NCBI RefSeq assembly: GCF_030409685.1
Contig: NZ_JAUFQJ010000004.1
Location: forward strand, 124,001-188,000
Source of the DNA: Ferruginibacter paludis
GTDB taxonomy: Bacteria; Bacteroidota; Bacteroidia; Chitinophagales; Chitinophagaceae
Direction of reading: 5' to 3'
DNA length: 64,000 nt
Part shown: piece by piece, positions 17,355 to 26,715 of the stretch
Numbering within the stretch: the first letter of the stretch is position 1
How the letters are laid out: the number at the start of each line of letters is the position of its first letter
The notes under the pieces: model-generated
Database searches by the model: none
What the model was told of the DNA's origin: nothing
The model's input: the letters and a program-made list of their open reading frames with translations, nothing else
Made by a program: the position numbers and the translations under genes

Positions 17355-17759
17355 TCATTCAATAAACAGAGTAGTAACTTCCAGCCGGTTATTATCCGGA
17401 TCCAGCGTTTCAAATTCGTAGTACCCATCACCGGTTCTTCTCGGGCCGCTTAAAATAGCAAAGCCGCCCGCTTTTAACTGCGCCGCTTTTTCTTCCACAG
17501 CCTGCATGGTATCCACACTAAATGCCATGTGAATTATGCCCCGATGCTGTTTCACAATGGTGTCATTTAAATTGGGCGGAATGACGGCCATCTCCATAAT
17601 TTCCAGCCGGGCACCGGATTTAAAACTTATAAAATAACTGTGAAACTGCTTTTTTTCGTTGGTGTATTTATCATTTGCAACACCATTAAAATACTGGCTA
17701 TAAAAATCTTTCAGCGCTTCCAGCTGATCCGTCCAAATGGCAACGTGTTCTAAGGTCAT
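17355..17759 (-). CDS. VOC-family glyoxalase-like protein
   Basis: 134 residues from the ATG at 17759, chosen because MTLEHVAIWTDQLEALKDFY is the canonical opening of YaeR/glyoxalase-I-like proteins; the open frame extends 61 codons further upstream but with unrelated sequence. Metal ligand positions are His5, Glu in RLEIMEM, His in IHMAFSV and Glu in NRLEVTTL. It may act on a hemithioacetal or other small substrate. Not adjacent to any pathway genes. Confidence 0.82.
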   Translation of the reverse strand: MTLEHVAIWTDQLEALKDFYSQYFNGVANDKYTNEKKQFHSYFISFKSGARLEIMEMAVIPPNLNDTIVKQHRGIIHMAFSVDTMQAVEEKAAQLKAGGFAILSGPRRTGDGYYEFETLDPDNNRLEVTTLFIE

Positions 17760-17998
17760 ATTTTTTGTTTTACAAAGAAAGGATGTAATATATGCTGTAA
17801 CCCCAATATTCTGAATGACTATTTTGTATTTTTTGGAGGACTTTTCAACTGCAACTTTATTACAGGCCGGGCACTTTTTACCATGCATATTCCGGTAAAT
17901 ACTTCGATCTCGAAAATATCGAAATGGGAACAAAATAACCACCCTTTATTTTTAAGGTACTTTAAAATTGGCTACCTTGCTGCTATCAATTTCTTTTC

Positions 17999-18760
17999 AT
18001 GCGTAAGTTATTTTTATTCTCCCATTTTGTTGCTATTTCTGTACTCATTTTATCCTGCCACTCCAGCTACCAGGCTAAATCGGTTCAATATAAAGACTAC
18101 CGTATAACACAGGCGGATGCTGCAAAAACAAGCGGCAATGCGGATATCCATGCGCTGTTAAAGCCATACGCTGACAGTGTAAATAAAAGCATGAATGATG
18201 AAATTGCTGTTGCAGCCACTATGCTTGAAAAAAAGCAACCGGAAGGCCCGCTGGGCGATGTACTGGCCGACGCGATGCTGGCGATGTCAAAAGAAAAATT
18301 CAATAAACAGATTGATGCTGCTTTTATGAATTATGGCGGTATCAGGCTGTCGTCCATTCCTCCGGGCAGCATTACCAGGGGTAAGATATTTGAACTGTCT
18401 CCCTTTGATAACAATATTGTTGTATTGAAATTAAGTGGCAAAATTGTTCAGCAATTTTTAAATCATGTTGCCAGCAGAAATGGATGGCCCTGTGCCGGAC
18501 TTTCTTTCCAGATAAAAAATAAAACTGCTGTTAACATTGTGATTGCGGGCAAACCTTTTGATGAACAAAAAGAATACGTTTTTGCCTTGCCTGATTATGT
18601 GGCGAATGGCGGTGATGACTGTACAATGTTTGCAGGCATTCCCCAACAAAATATCGGCTATCTTTTACGGGATTCCATCTTACAATATTTTTTCAAACTA
18701 CACAAAGAAGGAAAGCAAATTACCGCTTCCAACGAAAACAGGATAACCAATGCAGAGTAG
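17999..18760 (+). CDS. 5'-nucleotidase C-terminal-domain lipoprotein
   Basis: 253 residues with a lipoprotein signal (LILSC, Cys20). The remainder is the substrate-binding C-terminal domain of UshA-type 5'-nucleotidases: the adenine/phosphate pocket motif NYGGIRLSSIPPGSITRG, LSPFDNNIVVLKLSG, and LPDYVANGGDDCTMF near the end. The catalytic metal domain is missing here and is encoded by the next gene, which starts 11 bases before this stop. Together they would make the usual two-domain periplasmic enzyme from two chains, in swapped order. Confidence 0.85.
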   Translation: MRKLFLFSHFVAISVLILSCHSSYQAKSVQYKDYRITQADAAKTSGNADIHALLKPYADSVNKSMNDEIAVAATMLEKKQPEGPLGDVLADAMLAMSKEKFNKQIDAAFMNYGGIRLSSIPPGSITRGKIFELSPFDNNIVVLKLSGKIVQQFLNHVASRNGWPCAGLSFQIKNKTAVNIVIAGKPFDEQKEYVFALPDYVANGGDDCTMFAGIPQQNIGYLLRDSILQYFFKLHKEGKQITASNENRITNAE

Positions 18761-19691
18761 AAGAAAATTTTTACAACAAACCTCGCTTGCAGCAGCGGCA
18801 CTCATTACTTCCAATTCATTGCTGGGCGAAACTACGGGTGCAGCTGACATTACCAGGCTGACCATTTTACACACCAATGATGTGCACAGCCGCCTGGATC
18901 CCTTCCCGATGGATGGCGGTAAAAACCAGGGCCTGGGTGGTGTTGCAGCCAGGGCTGATTTGATAAAAAAAATCCGCAGTGAAGAACAGCATGTGTTGCT
19001 GCTGGATGCAGGTGATATTTTTCAGGGTACCCCCTATTTTAATTTATACAAAGGCGAGCCGGAAATGAAGGCAATGGCTGCCATGAACTACGATGCAGTC
19101 ACAATGGGCAATCATGATTTTGATGGCGGACTCGAAAACTTTGCCACACAACTGCAGTTTGCCAACTTTCCCGTATTGCTGTGCAATTATGATTTCAGAG
19201 GCACACCGATGGAATCTAAATACGAGCCCTATAAAATTTTCAACAAAGGGAAATTAAAAATTGGTGTTACTGGCTTGGGTATTGAAATGAAAGGTCTGGT
19301 GCCAGATGCACTGTATGGCAACACCAAATATCTTGACCCCGTAGCCAATTTAAACCGTACCGCAGCCATGCTGAAAAAAGAAAAAAGTTGCGACCTGGTA
19401 ATTTGCTTAAGTCACCTGGGATACAAATATGGCCCGGCCGAAAATAAAATCAGCGATGTTTTACTGGCTAAGGAAACTGAATACGTGGATTTAATTATTG
19501 GCGGACACACCCATACTTTTTTAGATGCACCGGTATTGGCAAAAAATAAAAACGGAGCTGATATTTTAATTAACCAGGTAGGCTGGGCAGGCATTATACT
19601 TGGCAGGTTAGATTTTGAATTTTCGAAACTGAAGGGCAAAAATTTATCCACTGCACATACGTTGGTTGTTGGTAAACGGGAAGCTGAATAA
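18750..19691 (+). CDS. Tat-exported 5'-nucleotidase metallophosphatase domain
   Basis: 313 residues. A twin-arginine signal (SRRKFLQ, then a hydrophobic stretch to about residue 26) implies export of a folded metalloprotein. Calcineurin-like phosphoesterase motifs are complete: LHTNDVHSRLD, LLDAGDIFQGTP, MGNHDFDGG, CLSHLG and GGHTHTF. It corresponds to the N-terminal half of UshA/CpdB proteins and overlaps the C-terminal-domain gene, so the two products very likely form one nucleotide-hydrolysing complex outside the cytoplasm. Confidence 0.88.
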   Translation: MQSRRKFLQQTSLAAAALITSNSLLGETTGAADITRLTILHTNDVHSRLDPFPMDGGKNQGLGGVAARADLIKKIRSEEQHVLLLDAGDIFQGTPYFNLYKGEPEMKAMAAMNYDAVTMGNHDFDGGLENFATQLQFANFPVLLCNYDFRGTPMESKYEPYKIFNKGKLKIGVTGLGIEMKGLVPDALYGNTKYLDPVANLNRTAAMLKKEKSCDLVICLSHLGYKYGPAENKISDVLLAKETEYVDLIIGGHTHTFLDAPVLAKNKNGADILINQVGWAGIILGRLDFEFSKLKGKNLSTAHTLVVGKREAE

Positions 19692-19774
19692 ACGGGGCAC
19701 TTTATAACCAACCGTTGCCAGCACGATATGGTGATACAATAAACAAAAGATCCGGCTTCAAGCAGCCTGTTAAT

Positions 19775-20125
19775 CTATTGACCCTTTTCTTTTTTAGAAG
19801 GCTTCGCCAGCTTATTGTACTCCAATGCCAGCTTTATCCAATACTCCAGTTTCTTTTTAGTACCCAAGGCTTCAATATCAACCCAGGCATATCCCTTCAT
19901 TACTTTCTTTGTAAAATCCATTGGCCGGCAGCCTTCTATTTCCATCACCTCATCCAAAATAGAGGGGTCAAATCTTACCATCAATCTCTCCCGCCTCACA
20001 CCAACGCACATTTTATCGTTCACCATAAAACACACGCCACCGAACATTTTTTTCTCTTCTACATTTTTATGAGTAATGGCAATGATTTTTCTAACCCGGT
20101 CTATTAATTGTTTATCGGGTAACAT
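19775..20125 (-). CDS. TfoX N-terminal-domain protein
   Basis: 116 residues covering the TfoX/Sxy N-terminal domain only: KKMFGGVCFMVNDKMCVGVR, the RFDP segment, and GYAWVDIEAL. Full TfoX regulators carry a second helical domain, absent here. Stand-alone N-domain proteins are widespread in Bacteroidota and their role in competence is not shown. The C-terminus is a Lys-rich tail. Confidence 0.85.
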   Translation of the reverse strand: MLPDKQLIDRVRKIIAITHKNVEEKKMFGGVCFMVNDKMCVGVRRERLMVRFDPSILDEVMEIEGCRPMDFTKKVMKGYAWVDIEALGTKKKLEYWIKLALEYNKLAKPSKKEKGQ

Positions 20126-20150
20126 TGACGCTTCAAATTAATATTGTGAA

Positions 20151-20519
20151 TTAATATTTTATCCACTCCGTATTCTGAATTGCAGAATACCGGTCGTAAC
20201 AATCGTCCTGCAAAAGCTTTAGAGCCAACTTACCACTACTGATGGTAAACCCGTATTTACCAGGAGTAGTATCGCAACCACTTTGTCCATCAATTTTTAT
20301 TAAGGTAAGTGACGTGTCGGATTTTGTATAAGTCATTCTTTCAATCATGGTGCTGTCAGCAACGGTATACACCAGAACGGTGTCCTTTCTAAAATCAATC
20401 GCCGTAGTGGTAGGCCCATTACTTAGCTGCAACAAAGTTTTCCACCTGGTATCCCGGAGTTGTGCAGTAATGGTTGTAAAAACAAATGCCGTCAAAGCAG
20501 ACAATATAATCTTTTTCAT
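20151..20519 (-). CDS. Exported small lipocalin-like protein, unknown function
   Basis: 122 residues from the ATG at 20519, which places a signal peptide (MKKIILSALTAFVFTTITAQ) at the start; an upstream start would add 18 residues that spoil it. The mature part opens with TRWKTLLQLSNGP and contains alternating strands with two Cys (CDTTPGKYGF, QDDCYDRY) that may form a disulfide. The pattern is like META/lipocalin-type small proteins. No function known. Confidence 0.6.
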   Translation of the reverse strand: MKKIILSALTAFVFTTITAQLRDTRWKTLLQLSNGPTTTAIDFRKDTVLVYTVADSTMIERMTYTKSDTSLTLIKIDGQSGCDTTPGKYGFTISSGKLALKLLQDDCYDRYSAIQNTEWIKY

Positions 20520-20703
20520 TTTGGCAATTTTTAAAGTAATGAATGTTACTAAAACTTTAATTAAACACCCCAACAGAAGTTGTTAATAAATTCCGTTGCC
20601 GGTTAACTAAGAATAAATTTAATGAAACCTGGGGATTTTTTCAATGAACAGGTCTCGTTTCTAATGTAATACCTTCTTCTTATACCTTAGTGATGGTGGG
20701 ACA

Positions 20704-21018
20704 TTACAATATTCTCCAAATTCTCAAGAATACAATTGTGATGGCGATTATGCTCAAAAGAGTTGCAGTAAGGTTACAGGGATGCCTGCGTTTTACAGTC
20801 ACCAAAACCAGACTCATTGACATGCCCCCTAATGCAACTACGTAATACTGATATCCAAATTGGTATAATTCCTTTAACCCGAACAGGGCTCTCGTTTTGC
20901 CACTTGATCTGGCATATTCCTGCGCTATAAGATAATTGATAAATAAAGTTGCGGCGATTGAAAGTATACTGATTACCATTGAAATGGCCAGACACTTATT
21001 TGCCTTATTTTGATTCAT
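20704..21018 (-). CDS. Small three-span membrane protein
   Basis: 104 residues with hydrophobic segments at about 9-32, 58-74 and 83-101. Short polar loops include a KRRHPCN turn between helices 2 and 3. Not recognised. Its position next to the CDF transporter on the same strand is probably incidental, as 62 bases separate them and no shared motif is seen. Confidence 0.5.
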   Translation of the reverse strand: MNQNKANKCLAISMVISILSIAATLFINYLIAQEYARSSGKTRALFGLKELYQFGYQYYVVALGGMSMSLVLVTVKRRHPCNLTATLLSIIAITIVFLRIWRIL

Positions 21019-21079
21019 TTTGCAAGCAATGGCTTACCAGGTTGCAAGCTGTAAATTGTTTTGTTCTTTCATGTTAACA

Positions 21080-22024
21080 TCAATGATGATGCGCTTCACC
21101 GCAAACATCTTCAGCACAAATGTCAGTTTCTGTTTCCAATGTCGCGTGCTGTATATTCAGGTGTTCCAGCTTATGTTTTATTGTATGCTTTAGCTCACCT
21201 ACCTGTGCGTTAGACAATTCGTTTGCTACCACGATGTGCCCCGTCAATGCATTTTGAGTGGTACTGATTGCCCACACATGCAGGTGATGAAAATCTTTAA
21301 CGCCGGCAGTTTTTAATACCGCTTCTTTTATTTTATGCAGGTCGGTATTATTGGGTACGCCGTCCAGTGATAATCGCAAACTATCCCGCAGCAAACTCCA
21401 GGTACTGGCAATAATTACAAGGCAAATAATGATGCTGAGCAGCGGATCTATCCAATACCAGTTGGTATAATAAATAACAATGCCGCCCGCAACTAAACCT
21501 AGCGAAACCAATGCATCTGCGGCGAGGTGTAAAAAGGCGGCTTTTACATTGATGTCTTTTTCCCGGTCGCGGAAAAACATAAATGCAGATACGCCGTTGA
21601 TCACTATGCCGATGGCGGCAATGATGGAAATAATTTTACCGGGTAATGGCTGGGGGTTACTGAAACGAAAAATGGCTTCGTAGCCGATGGCACCGATCGA
21701 AACAAGTAAGATCACCGCATTCAGCAATGAAATTAAAATAGATGATTTTTTAAACCCGTAAGTATATTTATCTGTTGATTTAGATTTCGATAATTTAAAC
21801 GCTACCATCGCCAGCGCAAGCCCTGCGACATCCAAAAAATTATGCCCTGCATCTGACAATAAGGACAAGGAATTTATTTTTAATCCAATTATAACCTGTA
21901 CAATAACATAGGCCAGGTTAAGCACAATTCCAACAATAAATGCTTTGTTGATGCTGGTTATTTCAGGCACGTGGCTGTGACTGTGTCCAGCATGTGAATG
22001 ATGATCTTTATGTTCGTGTGCCAT
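21080..22024 (-). CDS. Cation diffusion facilitator (CzcD/ZitB-like Zn exporter)
   Basis: 314 residues. His-rich N-terminus (HEHKDHHSHAGHSHSH), six transmembrane helices, and the CDF metal-site motifs SDAGHNFLD in helix 2 and HLAADALVSLG in helix 5. The C-terminal cytosolic domain has FHHLHVWAIS and ends in ...AHHH. It should export Zn2+ (possibly Co2+ or Cd2+) by proton antiport. The sequence matches the DmeF/CzcD/ZitB group in length and motifs. Confidence 0.9.
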   Translation of the reverse strand: MAHEHKDHHSHAGHSHSHVPEITSINKAFIVGIVLNLAYVIVQVIIGLKINSLSLLSDAGHNFLDVAGLALAMVAFKLSKSKSTDKYTYGFKKSSILISLLNAVILLVSIGAIGYEAIFRFSNPQPLPGKIISIIAAIGIVINGVSAFMFFRDREKDINVKAAFLHLAADALVSLGLVAGGIVIYYTNWYWIDPLLSIIICLVIIASTWSLLRDSLRLSLDGVPNNTDLHKIKEAVLKTAGVKDFHHLHVWAISTTQNALTGHIVVANELSNAQVGELKHTIKHKLEHLNIQHATLETETDICAEDVCGEAHHH

Positions 22025-22158
22025 TGGTAAAATATCAAATAAACGTTAGTAAGTTAATTATGTTTCTGCAATATTAATTGCAGAAATGTTATCAAAAGAT
22101 CTTCTCTTCTATAGCCGTATCCTTTTCTTTTATCACTGGATCAATTCAGCATTTCGTT

Positions 22159-23547
22159 TTATAAAATAGTGCCTTTTAAAATAACGGCTGCGATGGTAAA
22201 ATAAATCACCAGCCCTGTTACATCTACCAATGTTGCCACCAGCGGAGCAGATGATGTCGCGGGATCGAGCCTGAATCTTTTAAGCAAAATCGGAATCATA
22301 GACCCGCTTAATGTACCCCACATTACAATACCAATTAAAGAAAAGAAAATGGTGAGCGCCAGCAAAAACCAATGTGCACCATAATTGTACAAGTGCAGGT
22401 TTTGCCAAACTGTAATGCGTATAAAACCAATGGTGCCTAAAATAAATCCCAGTGTGAGTCCGGAAAGAATTTCCCGCCGCATTACAAACCACCAGTCTTT
22501 TGCCGTCAGTTCTTTTAACGCCATTGCACGGATAATCAGCGTGGCCGCCTGTGAACCACAGTTGCCACCACTTGAGATAATCAACGGCACAAACAAGGCC
22601 AATACCACCGCTTTGGAAATTTCCTGGTCAAAATAGCCCATAGCAGTTGCAGTCAGCATTTCGCCCACAAATAAAATAATCAGCCAGGTTGCTCTTTTCC
22701 TGATGAGCGAAAAAAAAGCAGTTTTTACATAAGGATAATCCAGCCCTTCCACACCACCAAAATTTTGAATTTCTTTCGTGTCTCTCTGTTCAGCCACATC
22801 GAGTACATCATCTACCGTTAACACACCCAGCAATACATTATCCGCATTGGTAACAGGCAGTACTACCCTGTCGTATTCTTTAAATTTGGCTACTGCATCT
22901 TCTTTAGTGTCGGTCATTTTAAGGCTTACACAAAAACCATCCAGTATCTCACTTACTTTTTTTTCAGGATCATTTAATACAAAACGGCGAACAGGGATAT
23001 CATCTACCAGTTTGCCTTCCTTATCCACCACATAAATTACATTGGCGGCTTCTGTATCCTGGTGATTTTTTCTTAAATAATTGCGTGCTTCGTCAATGGT
23101 TATCTCCGGTACAATCGTAGCAAAATCTGTATTGATCAAACGGGCGACACTGTTTTCAGGATAACCTAAAATATCATGCACCGCATCCCTGTTTTTATCA
23201 TTCAGCAATGCCAGAAAAGCAGAACGCTCCACCCCTTTCAGTGACGAATAAAAGGCGATCCGGTCGTCCGATATCAGCTGATTTAAAATAAAAGAAGCTC
23301 GTGACGTAGTAAGTTTATGTACAATCTTTTTTTGCAACAAATTATCCAGGTAGGGAAAAACCATTGTCTGCGTACTGGTAGGTAGCGACCGGAAAGCCTG
23401 CACAGCATTGTCATCCGGTACCGAGGACAGCATTTTTGCCACTTCAGCAGGATGCACACTTTTACTGTTTACACCAAAATGCAACAGGCTGCTGAAATCA
23501 CCTTTTATTATTTTTTTGCTGATTTCTTTCAAATTTAAATGCATCAT
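22159..23547 (-). CDS. mgtE: Magnesium transporter MgtE
   Basis: 462 residues, the normal size. Order: helical N-domain (about 20-125), two CBS domains (about 130-255, including PVTNADNVLLGVLTVDDVLDV), plug helix, then five transmembrane helices with the channel signature FVPLIISSGGNCGSQAATLIIRA. It is a gated Mg2+ channel whose cytosolic domains close at high internal Mg2+. No Mg-riboswitch-like structure is recognised upstream. Confidence 0.93.
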   Translation of the reverse strand: MMHLNLKEISKKIIKGDFSSLLHFGVNSKSVHPAEVAKMLSSVPDDNAVQAFRSLPTSTQTMVFPYLDNLLQKKIVHKLTTSRASFILNQLISDDRIAFYSSLKGVERSAFLALLNDKNRDAVHDILGYPENSVARLINTDFATIVPEITIDEARNYLRKNHQDTEAANVIYVVDKEGKLVDDIPVRRFVLNDPEKKVSEILDGFCVSLKMTDTKEDAVAKFKEYDRVVLPVTNADNVLLGVLTVDDVLDVAEQRDTKEIQNFGGVEGLDYPYVKTAFFSLIRKRATWLIILFVGEMLTATAMGYFDQEISKAVVLALFVPLIISSGGNCGSQAATLIIRAMALKELTAKDWWFVMRREILSGLTLGFILGTIGFIRITVWQNLHLYNYGAHWFLLALTIFFSLIGIVMWGTLSGSMIPILLKRFRLDPATSSAPLVATLVDVTGLVIYFTIAAVILKGTIL

Positions 23548-23844
23548 AAATAAAAGATTGGAGCAATTAAAAAAATTGGCGTGAAGGTAGCCAAAATGAT
23601 GTTATTGAATTGCAAACAGCAGGTAGGTGTACCACTTTCTAATTTAAGTTAGCCGCAAGCCCCTGCTTCTATTTCTTTGCCTGAAAGAAACACATAAAAC
23701 AGGAATACCGGCTGCAATTTCAATCAACGGAAATGTTTTAACATTTTAGTTCAAATGAATGGCTTTGTTTATGCAAGGGTAATCATTTGAAGTTTACATT
23801 TGTAAAACCACCCACTTATAAAGTGTTGACCAATCCAATGTAAT

Positions 23845-24492
23845 ATGAAATTTACTTCCATTTTTTTAGTATTGAGCCTGGTGTTACTTGCCACCGCAAA
23901 AAGCCAGGATGGCTGGAATTTGAAGAAGGATAAAAATGGTATTAAAGTCTTTTCCAAAAAATCGGATAAATTTAAATTTGATCAGTTAAAGGTTGAATGC
24001 GTGCTGGATGGCAAAGTATCGCAGCTGGCAGCTGTTTTGCTGGATGTTGACAATCAGTACCAATGGGTATATAAAACCAACAAATCGCAGTTACTGAAAG
24101 AGATGGGCGAAGGAGACGTTTTGTATTACAGCGAGATTGCCTGCCCCTGGCCTTTTGAAAACCGCGACCTGGTTGTCAGGATGAACATTGCCCAAAACGC
24201 TTTTAATAAAGTAGTAACCATTGAAGCAAAAAATGTAAACGATTATCTGCCTGCAAAAGATAAGCTGGTAAGAATTAATTATTCCAATGCACAGTGGACA
24301 GTTACCCCCATTAGCAGCGGCCAGCTGAAAGTAGAATATACCATTGAGGTTGACCCCGGGAATAATGTGCCCGCCTGGTTATTGAATATGTTCGCCAGCA
24401 ACGGCCCTTACGAATCATTTGTTAACCTGCGTGAAAAAATGAAATTAGCTCCCTACGCTGAAGCGAAATTCTCTTTTTTATCCGATAATTAA
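23845..24492 (+). CDS. Exported START-domain (SRPBCC) protein
   Basis: 215 residues. A signal peptide (to about ATAKSQ, residue 21) is followed by a START/Bet v1-type lipid-binding fold: DGWNLKKDKNGIKVFSKKSD, VDNQYQWVYKTNKSQLL, SEIACPWPFENRDLVVRM, and the final helix ESFVNLREKMKL. Bacterial exported START proteins probably bind lipids or hydrophobic ligands in the periplasm. No partners are adjacent. Confidence 0.82.
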   Translation: MKFTSIFLVLSLVLLATAKSQDGWNLKKDKNGIKVFSKKSDKFKFDQLKVECVLDGKVSQLAAVLLDVDNQYQWVYKTNKSQLLKEMGEGDVLYYSEIACPWPFENRDLVVRMNIAQNAFNKVVTIEAKNVNDYLPAKDKLVRINYSNAQWTVTPISSGQLKVEYTIEVDPGNNVPAWLLNMFASNGPYESFVNLREKMKLAPYAEAKFSFLSDN

Positions 24493-24691
24493 GTGTTTAC
24501 CTGATAACATAGCAAAAAATTAAACAAGTTCTAAAATTCGAAGTTTAACTACACCTGTTTCGCTAGGGTTTGTAGTATTTCCAACGTATGCAATGTTACT
24601 TTTATACCAGGCTTTTTAAACTGGCATAAAAACGTGCGAGAGTGCGGTAGTTAAAAAGCTATCAATAGATTATCCTAAAATCCATCCAACC

Positions 24692-24901
24692 ATGACTAAA
24701 ACAGAAAAAGAAAATTGGCTCACTGAAAAGGAAGCCGCGGCAATCATCGAATTGCCAGCAGCATTTTTCCGGCAACTGGTAATGACAGGCCCTTTGAAAG
24801 GCGTTGTAAATTACCTGGCCTATAAAAGCAACAGCTACCGGTACAACAAAATCGACATTGAGAATTATATATTCGAAGATTCATTTTTTGCACGACTATA
24901 A
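24692..24901 (+). CDS. Small MerR/excisionase-like helix-turn-helix protein
   Basis: 69 residues with an AlpA/excisionase-like winged HTH: WLTEKEAAAIIELPAAFFRQLV, a wing with KSNSYRYNKIDIENYI. It is much like the helix-turn-helix excisionase-like proteins of mobile elements, yet no integrase or other phage gene is near. It stands alone, between non-coding stretches of about 200 and 260 bases and followed by a strong terminator, so it is an independent unit. Confidence 0.6.
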   Translation: MTKTEKENWLTEKEAAAIIELPAAFFRQLVMTGPLKGVVNYLAYKSNSYRYNKIDIENYIFEDSFFARL

Positions 24902-24943
24902 AGGTTCACTTTTTCATTACAAACAAGGTGGGTTAATCACCGG

Positions 24944-24977
24944 AGGCAGTTGCAGCAGCCAACTGCCTTTTTATTTA
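24944..24977 (+). terminator. Rho-independent terminator
   Basis: AGGCAGTTG (24944-24952) pairs with CAACTGCCT (24960-24968) across a 7-base loop, followed by TTTTTATTT. It lies 42 bases after the small HTH gene. Confidence 0.85.
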
Positions 24978-25157
24978 ATACCACAAGCCTGTCCCCCCAA
25001 TTTGCTTCACTTTCATTGGTGTTACTAATTATACCGGCCATCTCCTGCTACCATACCCATTGCAAGTGCAGTTTGAAAATAAAAAAAGCGATAACCTGTT
25101 GTTTTAATTAAATAATAGCTGAAGTTTGTTATAGTTCCCACTTCAATTGATTACTTA

Positions 25158-26510
25158 ATGAACCAACCTATTTCGACAGAACAAGGCGACATCAACGCAA
25201 GCCCATTACGCAGAGCCTATTCAGATAACCTGGATGATCATACTAAGCACTGGATAAATGAAGATGCCAGCTATTTTTTACACCAGGCGCTGAGTACACC
25301 AGTGATGAATGTATTGAGTAAAACAGAAGGGCCGTTTATTTACGATCTAAATGGCAAAGCATACCTTGATCTGCATGGCAATGGTGTACACAATGCCGGC
25401 TTCAGCAACCCGGACGTGATTAAAGCAGTGATAGAACAATTACAGCAATCCCTGGCGTTTACGCCACGCCGTTATACCAACATTCCCGCAATACAACTGG
25501 CAAAGAAATTGGTGGAAGTAACACCCGTCGGACTGGACAGGGTTTTGTTTTGCCCCGGAGGTTCTGAAGCCATTGAAATGGCCCTGATGCTTGCCAAACA
25601 GGTAACAGGGAAATGGAAGACCATCTCTTACTGGGATGCTTACCATGGCACCGGCTTCCAGGCATCCAGCGTTGGTGGAGAAGAACATTTCAGCACCGGC
25701 AACGGCCCGATGGTGCCGGGTAATTTTCATGTGGAGTTCCCCAACTATTACCGCAATCCCTGGGGCTGGACGGATGAAGAAGCTATTGATAAAGAATACC
25801 TGCGCCAGATAAAAATTATCCTGCAGCGCAACCCTGATATGGCTGCAATTATTGGAGAACCCATTTCGGCAACACCGGTTGTGCCGTCAAAGAATTACTG
25901 GCTGCAGGTGCAGGAACTGTGCAGTCAATATGGCATGCTGCTGATTTTTGATGAGATCATTGAAGGTTTTGGCCGCACAGGCAAACTGTTTGCCAGCGAA
26001 CACTTTGTTACACCCGATGTGCTGGTACTTGGTAAAACGCTGGGTGGTGGCTTGCTGCCTTTTGCTGGTATTGTTACCAGAGAAGAGTACAATGTATTAC
26101 AACATCGCTCCATCGGGCATTTTACACACGAAAAAAATCCATTATGCGCAACGGCCGGCCTTGCCACTATCAATTATTTAGAAGAACATGCAGTGGTGCA
26201 AAATGCCGCAGACATGGGCGATTACTTAATGGATCAGTTGCTGGCACTAAAAGACAGGTATCCTTTAATCGGCAATATTGCTGGTAAAGGATTACACATG
26301 GGTATTGACCTGGTAAAGAATCACACAACAAAAGAAAGAGCCTGTAAAGAAGCAGAAGAGCTGATGTATTTTTGCATGAATGAAGGCGTTGCTTTTAAAC
26401 TGATTGAAGGAAACATCATTACCATAAGGCCAGCGCTGACAATCACAAAAGATCATTGTGATATGATTGTAACTGCACTGAGAAAAGGTTTTGAAAGTAT
26501 AATACGATAA
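25158..26510 (+). CDS. Class III PLP aminotransferase-fold enzyme (possibly PbfA-like lyase)
   Basis: 450 residues. PLP-binding features of fold-type I subgroup II: FCPGGSEAIEMAL, Asp265 in LLIFDEIIEGFGRTG, and the Schiff-base Lys293 in LVLGKTLGGGLLP. The N-terminal phrase NEDASYFLHQALSTPVM and FTPRRYTN resemble, from memory, the phosphonate enzyme (R)-1-hydroxy-2-aminoethylphosphonate ammonia-lyase (PbfA) more than omega-transaminases, but no phn genes are near. Cytosolic. Exact substrate open. Confidence 0.8.
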   Translation: MNQPISTEQGDINASPLRRAYSDNLDDHTKHWINEDASYFLHQALSTPVMNVLSKTEGPFIYDLNGKAYLDLHGNGVHNAGFSNPDVIKAVIEQLQQSLAFTPRRYTNIPAIQLAKKLVEVTPVGLDRVLFCPGGSEAIEMALMLAKQVTGKWKTISYWDAYHGTGFQASSVGGEEHFSTGNGPMVPGNFHVEFPNYYRNPWGWTDEEAIDKEYLRQIKIILQRNPDMAAIIGEPISATPVVPSKNYWLQVQELCSQYGMLLIFDEIIEGFGRTGKLFASEHFVTPDVLVLGKTLGGGLLPFAGIVTREEYNVLQHRSIGHFTHEKNPLCATAGLATINYLEEHAVVQNAADMGDYLMDQLLALKDRYPLIGNIAGKGLHMGIDLVKNHTTKERACKEAEELMYFCMNEGVAFKLIEGNIITIRPALTITKDHCDMIVTALRKGFESIIR

Positions 26511-26573
26511 GCATCAAAACCGCTGTCCTGTAATTGCTCTTTAAGATTTCGAATATGACTGGCCTAAAATACT

Positions 26574-26598
26574 ACACCCGGCGATGAACGCCAGGTGT
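26574..26598. terminator. Hairpin between convergent genes
   Basis: ACACCCGGCG and CGCCAGGTGT form a 10-bp stem with one mismatch and a 5-base loop in the gap between the convergent aminotransferase and hyaD genes. The T-run is short, so termination is plausible but not certain. Confidence 0.4.
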
Positions 26599-26715
26599 TT
26601 GAAAGCAGACAAAAAACGAAGGCCGAAAAACTGACCTAAAGAATTTTAAACGGGAGTTTACTGCGCATAATAAAAGAATTGGCTCCGGTTTTTTCAGAAG
26701 TTACTGCAATAAGCA

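Noticed and set aside
16992..17358. Overlapping minus-strand open frames as genes
   Set aside because: They overlap each other in different frames, have odd composition and no family match.
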